From NCBI GenBank assembly GCA_900542185.1, contig UQMZ01000010.1, forward strand, positions 26,011-90,010: 64,000 bases of DNA, given 5' to 3'. Shown in pieces: positions 53,333 to 61,841 of the stretch. The stretch is from an uncultured Bacteroidales bacterium. Lineage in GTDB: Bacteria; Bacteroidota; Bacteroidia; Bacteroidales; Muribaculaceae. The notes under the pieces were generated by a model. That model was not told where the DNA came from and searched no databases. It was given only the letters and a program-made list of their open reading frames with translations. Both the position numbers and the translations under genes were made by a program. Positions within the stretch are counted from its first letter, which is position 1, and every line of letters begins with the position of its first letter.

Positions 53333-54277
53333 TTACTTAAGTTTCAACACCTGACCTGCCTGGATCTTATCGCCTTGCGTCAGATTATTCAGGCGTCTCA
53401 GTGTAGTTGCCGACATACCATACGAGCGCGCTATCGACGATAGGGTGTCGCCACGCTTCACGGTATATGAGCTCTGTGTATTGGACGCGGCATGATAGCC
53501 GTTGCCGTCGGTTTTAGCCAGTGCATTGCGCTTGGGAGCGTAGTTGCGCGGCTGAGTATATGTCTTCTTGCTGAATGTGTATGTATCCGTATGAGTGGTT
53601 CTGTTGGCAAAATCGAAAATAGCCGATGGATTGATCGCATAACCCATGTAGCGTGTCTCGAAATGGAGATGTGGGCCTGTGCTGCGACCGGTGTTACCAC
53701 CTAATGCGATGGGCTGACCTGCCTTCACCGTCTGTTCAGGTTTTACCAGAGCCTTGGTCAGGTGTCCGTATATCGTTTCCAGTCCGTTGGGATGACGCAG
53801 AATCACGTAATTACCGTATCCCTTTGCCTCGTAGTTGGTGAGACGCACCTTGCCGTCGAACGCGGCATAGATGGTGTCACGCATCTTGATACCCATGTCG
53901 ATGCCCTTGTGCATACGCCCGAACTTGGCGCGATAGCCATAGTTGGACGTGATGCGGATGTTCTTGACAGGCATGTGGTAGCCCGTCACATCGATTACCT
54001 GCTGGTTGGGCACGTCCTTCTCCTGGAACGGATTGACGCGCTTGGAGTTCCAGCCTTCGGTATATATGTCAATCTCCGGCTCCAGATCCTCGATCAGGTC
54101 GATGAACGTGTTCTGTTCTATCAGCTTAATCTGATCGGAGCTTTTGGTCTGCGATGCCAGCAGCTGCTTGTGCATCTGCGAGTGGGGGTTCTTCGAGCGT
54201 ACGTTCTGTGCCTGCGCTCCCATACACGCCATGGCTACAAGTAACGTTCCGCTTAATATCTTCCTTATCTGTATCAT
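53333..54277 (-). CDS. M23 peptidase with C-terminal LysM
   Basis: Exported cell-wall endopeptidase, 314 residues. A signal peptide (to about AQAQ) precedes the M23/LytM domain (about 105-220) with zinc ligands in 'FGRMHKGIDMGIKM' and 'GPHLHFETRYMG'. A single LysM (about 268-313, 'YTVKRGDTLSSIARSYGMSATTLRRLNNL') binds peptidoglycan. The zinc site is complete, so it should be active. It follows ndk by 28 bp. Confidence 0.93.
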   Translation of the reverse strand: MIQIRKILSGTLLVAMACMGAQAQNVRSKNPHSQMHKQLLASQTKSSDQIKLIEQNTFIDLIEDLEPEIDIYTEGWNSKRVNPFQEKDVPNQQVIDVTGYHMPVKNIRITSNYGYRAKFGRMHKGIDMGIKMRDTIYAAFDGKVRLTNYEAKGYGNYVILRHPNGLETIYGHLTKALVKPEQTVKAGQPIALGGNTGRSTGPHLHFETRYMGYAINPSAIFDFANRTTHTDTYTFSKKTYTQPRNYAPKRNALAKTDGNGYHAASNTQSSYTVKRGDTLSSIARSYGMSATTLRRLNNLTQGDKIQAGQVLKLK

Positions 54278-54305
54278 AATTCAGGTTTCGCCGATTCGGA
54301 TGTCC

Positions 54306-54767
54306 TTAGAGTTCTTCCGGGCCGTATGTGTATTTAAGTGTGGCCGGCTGATAGTCAAACACTTCTCCGGGATTGAAGAAACGTGCTATCTCTATATTGG
54401 CGTTTTCTACCGAATCGGATGCATGTATTATATTGAGAGATCCGCTCATGCTGAGGTCTCCGCGGATGGTGCCGGGCGCTGCCTTGCGGCCGTTGGTCAC
54501 GCCTGTCATCTCGCGGAACACGGATACAATCTCCACGCCCTGCAGACACATCACGATAACGGGACATGCCGTCATCGACGCAACGATGTCGGGGAAGAAA
54601 GGCTTGTCAACCAGATGTGCGTAATGTTCGCGCAGAATCTTTTCGTCCAGCTGCATCATCTTCATTCCACATATCGTAAGGCCTCGCTTCTCTATGCGGC
54701 TTATAACTTCTCCTACCAGATTACGCTCGATGCATCCGGGCTTCAGGATTACTAATGTACGCTCCAT
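54306..54767 (-). CDS. ndk: Nucleoside diphosphate kinase
   Basis: Balances NTP pools by phosphate transfer from ATP through a phospho-His. 153 residues from MERTLVILKPGCIERNLVGE; an in-frame Met four codons earlier is less likely. The active-site His is in 'SGSLNIIHASDSVENA'. Normal length. Confidence 0.95.
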   Translation of the reverse strand: MERTLVILKPGCIERNLVGEVISRIEKRGLTICGMKMMQLDEKILREHYAHLVDKPFFPDIVASMTACPVIVMCLQGVEIVSVFREMTGVTNGRKAAPGTIRGDLSMSGSLNIIHASDSVENANIEIARFFNPGEVFDYQPATLKYTYGPEEL

Positions 54768-55251
54768 GCTTTTAAACACTTTTTAAGATTTCGATCTCTC
54801 TGTTTCTCAAAGGTAAAACTATTTCTCCGAAAAAACCAAACGTTTTAATCTTTTTTTTCAAAATATAATTATCCATAAGTGTATTTTTACACCCAACTAC
54901 CAATAATATAGCGAATTAACCCAAAATTATGTTTTACAGCATATTTTCGAACATTTTGCACAGATCGCAATTTGTGTGCAAAAATATATTTGCTGAATTG
55001 TGAATAAATGTTAACGCCTTGTAACATCCCCATTCTCACCATCTTTTGATTTCAATTTTGCCAATTATGCATTTTCATGGCCATATTTACACATTCTCGG
55101 ACGGTATACCGACACATGACATAAAAACGGTTGATTGCGTTCCCGAACCATCCCCGGCCACACATTGTATTATATATAGGAGCGTAAGTACGTTCTCTCT
55201 GTATTTATCTCCGCTATAAACTGAAAATATCCACTATAAACCATATAGGAT
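54768..55251. other. Divergent gap between ndk and mscS
   Basis: 484 bp, strongly A/T-rich. It contains the ndk promoter at 54808-54840. No convincing promoter for the channel gene on the plus strand and no other feature is seen. Confidence 0.5.
54808..54840 (-). promoter_or_regulatory. Promoter of ndk
   Basis: On the minus strand, TTTG (54840-54837), 21 bp, TACCTTTG (54815-54808); start codon about 40 bp downstream. Confidence 0.65.
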
Positions 55252-56802
55252 ATGACGTTAACATCCATTATTGCCGAGGCAACCGATAAGATGCCGACTC
55301 TACATATAGCAGAGACGGTCACGGAGCAAAGCACATACGCCGTGGCCAGACTTTTGATGAGTCTTTCATCATGGCTTATCAAGACATTGCATCTGCCCCA
55401 AACCGATGATGTGTTCGTCGTGGTATATGCGCTGGTAGTCTTCGCCGTGGCCTTTGCGGTAGGATGGCTTGTAAAGACTATATGCGTATTCATACTGCGG
55501 CATATCAGTTTCAAAAATAAATTGTCGCTGTATGATATTCTGGTCGAAAAGCACTTCTTCATCAAGTTGTGCAATGTGATTCCGCCGTTATTGTTCGTGA
55601 TTCTCATACAGTTCACTCTTTATACACATGTCACACTGGCCTCGTGGCTGACCCGCGTGTCGTGGGTGTATATGTCCATTGTCCTGGCCGGGTCGCTATG
55701 CACTCTGGCCGACGGAATCTGGGAACATATCGACAGGAACGAAAACAAAAAGCGGCTGCCGCTTCACGGAATAGTGCAGATTATCAAGATAATTCTATGG
55801 CTCATAACCATCATAATCTGCTGTGCCGTTCTCGTCAATAAATCGCCTGCATCGCTGTTGGCCGGTATCGGAGCCTTCGCTGCTGTGCTGATGCTGATAT
55901 TCAAGGACTCTATACTTGGTGTCGTGGCGGGGGTGCAATTAGCCCAGAATGACTCTCTGCACGTAGGAGACTGGATAGTGGTGCCGAACAGCAATGCCAA
56001 CGGCACGGTGACCGAAGTGTCTCTTACGGCAGTAAAGGTCACCAACTGGGACCTGACAGTCACCACGGTGGCACCGTATACGTTGATCACCAACGGATTC
56101 ACCAACTACCGCAACATGCAGCTGTCCGACACGCGCCGCATCCAGCGGGCGTATATGATCGATGCCGATTCAGTGGTGGAGACCACTGACGAAATGCTGA
56201 ATGAGTTCCATGAAATTCCCCTGATGGGCGATTGGATCGACGGTAAGCTGAAGCAGAAAGCCGCCGGCAAGGAATATGACGTAAACAATCCAGACGGACT
56301 GGTGGACGGAACCATCGACACCAATTTAGGCATGTTCCGCGCATACATCCGCATGTATCTGGCCAACAACAGCGACATATCCCAGACCAGCACCTGCTTC
56401 GTGACCACGCTGGCACAGACATCTGCCGGGATTCCACTGCAGGTTTACTGCTTCACCGCCACATCCTCATGGCTTCCTTACGAAGGGATCATGGCGTCTG
56501 TGTTCGAGCACTTAGCCGTGATGATGCACCGGTTCCACCTCTATACCTTCGAGAATCCGTCGGGCCGCGACACCATTGTGGACGGCTATCTGAGTCCCGG
56601 CAAGAATCCGGAATTCGTTACCGGTATGCCCTACCCATTCTTCCAGAAGACAAGCACGCCTATGAATCCCGGCATGCCTCCCGCAGGGCTATATGCACAG
56701 ACGACACAAAACAACAACGGCCCCGTGCAGCAGCCTCCAAAAGTATGGGGCGAGCCAGAGCCGAAGTCAAAACCGGAGTCAAAGCCGAGTGAGCAGAGCT
56801 GA
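55252..56802 (+). CDS. MscS-family mechanosensitive channel
   Basis: 516 residues. Several membrane helices (about 60-85, 110-135, 140-165, 180-205) lead into the pore-lining MscS segment 'LLAGIGAFAAVLMLIFKDSILGVVAGVQLAQNDSLHVGDWIVV', then the beta domain 'NGTVTEVSLTAVKVTNWDLTVTTVAPYTLITNGFTNYRNM'. The C-terminal tail after about 470 is Pro/Lys-rich and low-complexity. It probably releases solutes on osmotic downshift. It is longer than E. coli MscS, like the YbdG-type channels. Confidence 0.9.
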   Translation: MTLTSIIAEATDKMPTLHIAETVTEQSTYAVARLLMSLSSWLIKTLHLPQTDDVFVVVYALVVFAVAFAVGWLVKTICVFILRHISFKNKLSLYDILVEKHFFIKLCNVIPPLLFVILIQFTLYTHVTLASWLTRVSWVYMSIVLAGSLCTLADGIWEHIDRNENKKRLPLHGIVQIIKIILWLITIIICCAVLVNKSPASLLAGIGAFAAVLMLIFKDSILGVVAGVQLAQNDSLHVGDWIVVPNSNANGTVTEVSLTAVKVTNWDLTVTTVAPYTLITNGFTNYRNMQLSDTRRIQRAYMIDADSVVETTDEMLNEFHEIPLMGDWIDGKLKQKAAGKEYDVNNPDGLVDGTIDTNLGMFRAYIRMYLANNSDISQTSTCFVTTLAQTSAGIPLQVYCFTATSSWLPYEGIMASVFEHLAVMMHRFHLYTFENPSGRDTIVDGYLSPGKNPEFVTGMPYPFFQKTSTPMNPGMPPAGLYAQTTQNNNGPVQQPPKVWGEPEPKSKPESKPSEQS

Positions 56803-57627
56803 TCAGCTAATCTCGTTTACGGCAATGCGCAGTACGGTCAGTTTCCTTAGCATATCTTCCACCTCACTGAGCGGAAGCATATTGGCTCCGTCGCTTTTGG
56901 CCACGGCCGGATTCTGATGTGTTTCCATGAAGATGCCGTCACAACCGGCGGCTATAGCCGAGCGGGCTATAGTGCCTATCAGTTCGGGCTTTCCCCCTGT
57001 CACGCCCTCGGCACGGTTGGGCTGCTGAAGGGAATGCGTTATGTCCATTATAACCGGACATCCGCACGAGCGTTTCATTTCCGGAATGCCTCGCATGTCC
57101 ACAATCAGGTCGCCATAGCCGAAGAACGTACCTCGATCGGTAACGGCTACCTCACTGTTGCCTGACTCTATTACTTTTGACACGGCAAACCTCATGGATT
57201 CCGGCGCTAAGAACTGTCCCTTCTTGATATTTACGTACTTACCCGTCTTGGCCGCCGCTATGAGCAGATCCGTCTGGCGGCACAAGAAGGCGGGTATCTG
57301 GAGTATGTCTACATACTCCGCCGCCATCGCTGCCTCGGGTGCCGAATGTATATCCGTCACTACCGGGATGCCGAACGTGTCGCGTACCTTCGCTAATATC
57401 TTCAACGCCTTTTCATCGCCGATTCCCTGAAACGAGTCCAGCCGGCTGCGGTTGGCCTTGCGATAGCTGCCCTTGAACACGTACGGGATGTTGAGTCCGG
57501 AGGTGATTCTAACCAGCTTCTCGGCTATGTCGAGGGCCATCTCCTCTCCTTCGATCACACACGGTCCGGCCAAGAGAAAGAAATTGCCGATAAGGCTGCT
57601 TTGCAAATATTCAGATATTTTCATCAT
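56803..57627 (-). CDS. kdsA: 3-deoxy-8-phosphooctulonate synthase
   Basis: Makes Kdo-8-phosphate from arabinose-5-phosphate and PEP for the LPS core. 274 residues with 'LLAGPCVIEGEE', 'FKGSYRKANRSRLDSFQGIG', 'GIPVVTDIHSAPEAAMAAEYVDILQIPAFLCRQTDLL' and 'CPVIMDITHSLQQPN'. Last gene of a three-gene operon, 9 bp after rsmE. Confidence 0.96.
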   Translation of the reverse strand: MMKISEYLQSSLIGNFFLLAGPCVIEGEEMALDIAEKLVRITSGLNIPYVFKGSYRKANRSRLDSFQGIGDEKALKILAKVRDTFGIPVVTDIHSAPEAAMAAEYVDILQIPAFLCRQTDLLIAAAKTGKYVNIKKGQFLAPESMRFAVSKVIESGNSEVAVTDRGTFFGYGDLIVDMRGIPEMKRSCGCPVIMDITHSLQQPNRAEGVTGGKPELIGTIARSAIAAGCDGIFMETHQNPAVAKSDGANMLPLSEVEDMLRKLTVLRIAVNEIS

Positions 57628-57636
57628 TCGATATTC

Positions 57637-58347
57637 TTACATGTTGTTTATTACATGGAACGCGGCCGTAGCGTAAAGCGCGGCAGTCTCGGTGCGCAAC
57701 CGGCTGGTGCCGAATGTCACCGGCAGGAATCCGGCCTCGATGGCCGTCTCTACTTCCGCCGGGCTGAAATCGCCTTCCGGACCTATCATTACCACTACAT
57801 CACTATCCTTGGTGCAGCACTGGCCGAAATCCCGACGCTCTACCTCAGGCGAACAGTATCCGAAGCACTTGAACTCCGGTTTATCGGTATGTTCCTTAAT
57901 GAAATCCTTATAATCGACCGGTCCGGACACCTTCGGCAACCGGGCCTTGAGCGACTGCTTCATGGCCGATACGGCTATGCGTTCCAGTCGCTCCGTATTC
58001 ATCTTGCGCCGTTCGGAATGTTCGCAACGCAACAGGACGATTTCATTTACGCCCATCTCCACGGCCTTCTCCACAAGCCATTCCATACGGTCGGCATTCT
58101 TGGTCGGAGCCACAGCCAATGTTAGCCGGCCCTGCCAGTTCTGGAGCTGGTCTGTTCTTTCCAGCACATCTACACCGGCATGCTTGGGATGGGCATTAGT
58201 TATGACGCAACGGTACACATGCCCCTCGCCGTCGACGGTCTCGATTTCGTCACCCTCGCGCATACGCAGCACGCGGCAACAGTGCGTGGACTCATCCTCA
58301 GGCAGCGTGCCGGTCTGCTCTATGCCGGGGGAATAAAAACGTATCAT
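57637..58347 (-). CDS. rsmE: 16S rRNA (uracil(1498)-N(3))-methyltransferase
   Basis: 236 residues of the SPOUT fold: an N-terminal PUA-like part (MIRFYSPGIEQTGTLPEDESTHCCRVLRMREGD) and the knotted SAM site 'MIGPEGDFSPAEVETAIEAGF...VTFGTSRLRTETAALYATAAF'. Normal length. The start lies 6 bp after the transporter gene. Confidence 0.94.
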   Translation of the reverse strand: MIRFYSPGIEQTGTLPEDESTHCCRVLRMREGDEIETVDGEGHVYRCVITNAHPKHAGVDVLERTDQLQNWQGRLTLAVAPTKNADRMEWLVEKAVEMGVNEIVLLRCEHSERRKMNTERLERIAVSAMKQSLKARLPKVSGPVDYKDFIKEHTDKPEFKCFGYCSPEVERRDFGQCCTKDSDVVVMIGPEGDFSPAEVETAIEAGFLPVTFGTSRLRTETAALYATAAFHVINNM

Positions 58348-58353
58348 TTCCGC

Positions 58354-59739
58354 TCAGATTTCGACCATCCCGCCGGCATCAGGATTACTCTCCTTTTTTA
58401 CCTCCTCTGCTTCGTGCGTGTCTTCGGGTTTGCGCTCCTTAAATACTATCCAGAACAGTACGCCTACTATCAGGGCGTATGCGGCGAAAATAAGCCACGA
58501 CTCATGCCAGCCGTCAAGCTGCTGCTGCAATGTCAGGCCGGAGGCGTTCACCAGCTTGTTCACCACCAACTTACCGGCTAAGAACGTACCCAACGAGGCT
58601 CCGATACCGTTGGTCATCAGCATGAACAGCCCCTGCGCAGCCGAACGCTGGTCGTGCGACGTGCGACTGTCGACATACATTCCGCCCGAAACGTTGAAGA
58701 AGTCGAATGCCACGCCATAAACTATGCACGAAAGCAGCAGCCAGATGAAACCGGGACAGTTGGTGTCGCCGATTCCGAAGAATCCGAAACGGAACACCCA
58801 TGCGAACATGGCTATGAGCATGACACCCTTTATGCCGAATTTACGCAGACAGAACGGTATCATAAGTATGCACAGAGCCTCGGCACATTGCGAGATGGAG
58901 ATAAGGAACGTCGGGTTCTTGGCCCACCAGCCGTCCATGAAGCCGTCGGCAAACTGCGGCAGTTCCGGATTGCTGAAGAAATTGATGAACGACGAGCCAT
59001 AGCTGTTGGTAATCTGCAGCGACACGCCCAGCAACATGCTGAAGATGAAGAATATGGCCATGTCGCGGTATTTGAACAGCTTGAACGCCTTGAGACCGAG
59101 TGCATCGGCCAGCGATTTCTTCTCGCCGCTCTTGTCTATCGGGCAATTGGGCAACGTCAGGCAGTATGCCGCCAGAATGATGCTGAATATACCCGAGGTG
59201 TAGAACTGAGCTGCCGAGAACTGAATGGCCTGGCCACCCCAGGGCACGAAGTTGACAAACAGTTCGGCAAAAATGAATCCGACAGTTCCGAACACGCGAA
59301 TCATCGGGAAATGCGTCACGGTGTCGAGTTTGTTCTGGTTCAGCACATTGAACGCCACCGAGTTGCTCAGACCGATGGTAGGCATGAAGAATGCCACCGA
59401 AACTGTATAGACAGCGAACAGAGGACCGAACTCAAGCACGCCATTGGCGGCAAGCTGTGAGTTGGCTATCGCGCCGGTCACCATCATCATGACGCCGGCC
59501 AGAAGCTGGCACAACGCCAATGTGCGCTGGGCCGGTATCCAACGGTCGGCCACGATGCCCATCAACGCGGGCATGATAATGGACACGAGTCCCTGTACGG
59601 TATAAAACCAGAATACGTCTTCGCCGAGACCGTGATTGCCCAGAAACATACCCATTGAAATGAGGTATGCGCCCCATACGGCGAACTCCAGAAAGTTCAT
59701 CACCGACAGGCGGGCCTTGATTTTTGCTGTATTTGTCAT
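58354..59739 (-). CDS. NupG-type nucleoside:H+ symporter (MFS)
   Basis: 461 residues, twelve membrane segments. N-terminus 'KARLSVMNFLEFAVWGAYLISMGMFLG' and 'MPALMGIVADRWIPAQRTLALCQLLAG' are typical of the nucleoside permease family. A cytoplasmic loop (about 195-215) and an acidic C-terminal tail are seen. It is first in an operon with rsmE and kdsA and has a consensus promoter at 59813. Confidence 0.88.
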   Translation of the reverse strand: MTNTAKIKARLSVMNFLEFAVWGAYLISMGMFLGNHGLGEDVFWFYTVQGLVSIIMPALMGIVADRWIPAQRTLALCQLLAGVMMMVTGAIANSQLAANGVLEFGPLFAVYTVSVAFFMPTIGLSNSVAFNVLNQNKLDTVTHFPMIRVFGTVGFIFAELFVNFVPWGGQAIQFSAAQFYTSGIFSIILAAYCLTLPNCPIDKSGEKKSLADALGLKAFKLFKYRDMAIFFIFSMLLGVSLQITNSYGSSFINFFSNPELPQFADGFMDGWWAKNPTFLISISQCAEALCILMIPFCLRKFGIKGVMLIAMFAWVFRFGFFGIGDTNCPGFIWLLLSCIVYGVAFDFFNVSGGMYVDSRTSHDQRSAAQGLFMLMTNGIGASLGTFLAGKLVVNKLVNASGLTLQQQLDGWHESWLIFAAYALIVGVLFWIVFKERKPEDTHEAEEVKKESNPDAGGMVEI

Positions 59740-59812
59740 CTTTTTTATAATTTGCAGCTTTTGAGTTTTTCAATTTTCAGCCATAAATGTATTGGCCGAG
59801 GATTCCGAAAGG

Positions 59813-59843
59813 CAAATTTATAAAAAATTGATAAAACGACAAA
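59813..59843 (-). promoter_or_regulatory. Promoter of the nupG-rsmE-kdsA operon
   Basis: On the minus strand, TTTG (59843-59840), 19 bp, TAAATTTG (59820-59813). Exact consensus and spacing; leader about 65 nt. Confidence 0.72.
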
Positions 59844-59910
59844 GGAATCGAGGCATGATTACTCACTAATCACCCCATCGTAAGCCTATTATTTAAGAAT
59901 AATCCGGATT

Positions 59911-60609
59911 TCACCGGTTCTGTTCCTGCAGGCTCTCAGCGTAATCGAGCAGCGACTGGCGGGATTCGATGATGATTTCGCCTTCGTTACCGAACTTGAC
60001 GTAACCGGCGTCCACCAGCTCGTCAACCTGCCTGTCGTAATCGGCCTGCGCGTTTTCAGGGCCTGTGGCCCAGAGGCGGTCCATCCCTTCCAGCACTATG
60101 CGCCTGCAGTCTCGGTCGGTCATCAGCGACACGATGACAGCAAGAGTGCCTGCCACCGAACGGCTGTACAACGATTCCATCGACACCTCGATGCGCTGGC
60201 AGTGATAGTTCAGATAATTCAGGTAATTTATGAGACAGATGTGGTTGTTGCGCAACAGGGACATGTACTGCTCCTTCGAAAAGCTCATGGTGCCGCATGA
60301 CTCCAGAGCCCTGACTTCATGCCGTGTGCGCGTGTCCATACCGAACAGCCGCTCCAGGCCCAGCACCTTGCCCGGCCCGTATTCGGCCACAAGACGGCTT
60401 TCACCGCCCGACAATGTATATGCCATCTCAATCCGGCCCGACAGAACGCATTTCAATCCGTTGCAGTCATCAAGCAATGGCTGTATCACGGCGCCGGCCT
60501 CGTAATTATCGAAATCCAGATGCGTCTTCTCCAGAAACAGCGATAACTGTTCGGTGCCTACTCCTTTGAATATGGGCAGAGTCATGAGCCTTTCGTACAT
60601 TGTCATCAT
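59911..60609 (-). CDS. Crp/Fnr-family transcriptional regulator
   Basis: 232 residues (or 229 from a later Met). The cyclic-nucleotide-binding-like beta roll (about 15-130) contains 'PGKVLGLERLFGMDTRTRHEVRALESCGTMSFSKEQYMSLL'. A long helix and a C-terminal region follow (about 160-225; 'LYSRSVAGTLAVIVSLMTDRDCRRIVLEGMDRL'). The usual HTH signature is weak, so the DNA-binding part is divergent. No Fe-S cysteine cluster. Target genes unknown. Confidence 0.82.
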   Translation of the reverse strand: MMTMYERLMTLPIFKGVGTEQLSLFLEKTHLDFDNYEAGAVIQPLLDDCNGLKCVLSGRIEMAYTLSGGESRLVAEYGPGKVLGLERLFGMDTRTRHEVRALESCGTMSFSKEQYMSLLRNNHICLINYLNYLNYHCQRIEVSMESLYSRSVAGTLAVIVSLMTDRDCRRIVLEGMDRLWATGPENAQADYDRQVDELVDAGYVKFGNEGEIIIESRQSLLDYAESLQEQNR

Positions 60610-60679
60610 AGCGCTATTCTTTTATTCCCGTGGAATCATTTATTATAAATCTATAATGATATAACATCGGGAACGTAAA

Positions 60680-60713
60680 AAAGGTGCGTCAAACCTGCAT
60701 TTGACGCACCTTT
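60680..60713 (-). terminator. Terminator of the tRNA-Met gene
   Basis: Perfect 14-bp arms AAAGGTGCGTCAAA/TTTGACGCACCTTT, 6-nt loop, with T-rich exit on the minus strand, 11 bp past the tRNA 3' end. Confidence 0.88.
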
Positions 60714-60724
60714 CAAACGATTCG

Positions 60725-60798
60725 TAGCGGGACCGAGAATTGAACTCGGGACCTCCGGGTTATGAATCCGACGCTCTAACCGACTGAGCTATCCCGCC
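60725..60798 (-). tRNA. tRNA-Met (CAT)
   Basis: On the minus strand a full cloverleaf: acceptor GGCGGGA/TCCCGCT, D-arm AGCTCAGTCGGTTAGAGC, anticodon loop TTCATAA (CAT), T-arm GAGTTCAATTCTC, discriminator A. The CCA end is not encoded. CAT could be elongator Met or the lysidine-modified Ile isoacceptor; the D-arm and anticodon stem fit elongator Met better. Confidence 0.9.
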
Positions 60799-60860
60799 GT
60801 TTGCGAGTGCAAAGTTATATAAAATTTACAAACTGACCAAAATTTCTCGATATTTTTTTC

Positions 60861-60868
60861 TAATTTTG
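60861..60868 (+). promoter_or_regulatory. Candidate -7 element next to the lipoprotein start
   Basis: TAATTTTG ends 11 bp before the ATG at 60880, so transcription would start within a few bases of the start codon. There is no good -33 box. Confidence 0.4.
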
Positions 60869-60879
60869 CATTCAGAACT

Positions 60880-61839
60880 ATGGCAATATATCTGAAATTG
60901 AAACTGAAACATACCATATATTTATTTGCGTGCCTGTCGCTTATGGCCTCGTGCAACACGGGCATAGAGCGCACCAAACGAATCACGCCCACGCGGGCCG
61001 ACCGGCTCATCATGAGGGAAAGCGCCGAAGAAGCGCTGGCCGATTCGGTGCATCCGGCCCAGTTGTCGCAATGGATGCCGGGCAAGGAATTCGTCGTTAC
61101 AAACTCACGCGCGTCGCTGCTGTATGACATCGTCGACCGCAACGGCCGTCGCTCGCATCAGGATTCCATCGCCGATATGACCGTCCGTTATATCGGTACG
61201 GAAGAAGCTGTGGCTCCCGACGGCAGAAGCATATCGATAGTAAAATTCGAAATTCCCGCACTGGACCGAATCATGACATACACGGTGCGCAAGGAGCCAT
61301 CGGCCACGGAATCTATGGTATGGTGCGACTTCCCTATGCTGATCGATATGGATATGGTGTCGGAATTCAGCACTATTCTCACGGGACGCAAACTGTGGCT
61401 CCGCACCGCCCTATGGTATGACAAGGAAATGAATCCGATAAAGGGTCGCAAATTCATTCCCGTCACCATAAATACGGTGAAACGTGGCAACGCCGCATTC
61501 CCCCTCTTCATTTGCTTTGACGACGGTCAATCCGAATCGTGGCTGCCCATGAATATGCCGGACGGCAAAGGTAACCCCGGCTCGCGCAGCTTTGCCTCAA
61601 TGTTCTACCTCACCGATCCGAAACTGCGATTTCCAGAAATATCGCCCGAAGTATGGGAGCTGATATGCTCCGGGCAGGTACAGCCCGGCATGACCAAACA
61701 GGAATGCAAGCTGGCCCTCGGCAACCCCGACCAGGTGGAAACGGGACATGACTGGAACATCCTGGCCGACATCTGGAAATATTCCGACGGCAAATACCTG
61801 TTTTTCATCGACGACAAACTCGTGGACAATAAACGATAA
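60880..61839 (+). CDS. Lipoprotein with SmpA/OmlA-like C-terminal segment
   Basis: 319 residues beginning MAIYLKLKLKHTIYLFACLSLMASCNTG, a lipoprotein signal with lipobox MASC. The mature part has no domain I recognise until the end. There 'GQVQPGMTKQECKLALGNPDQVETGHDWNILADIWKYSDGKYLFF' resembles the BamE/SmpA-type 'GMtk.eV...lG.P' fold that reads out short conserved loops. It lies 2 bp upstream of the murB fusion, so the two are probably cotranscribed. Confidence 0.75.
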   Translation: MAIYLKLKLKHTIYLFACLSLMASCNTGIERTKRITPTRADRLIMRESAEEALADSVHPAQLSQWMPGKEFVVTNSRASLLYDIVDRNGRRSHQDSIADMTVRYIGTEEAVAPDGRSISIVKFEIPALDRIMTYTVRKEPSATESMVWCDFPMLIDMDMVSEFSTILTGRKLWLRTALWYDKEMNPIKGRKFIPVTINTVKRGNAAFPLFICFDDGQSESWLPMNMPDGKGNPGSRSFASMFYLTDPKLRFPEISPEVWELICSGQVQPGMTKQECKLALGNPDQVETGHDWNILADIWKYSDGKYLFFIDDKLVDNKR

Positions 61840-61841
61840 TC

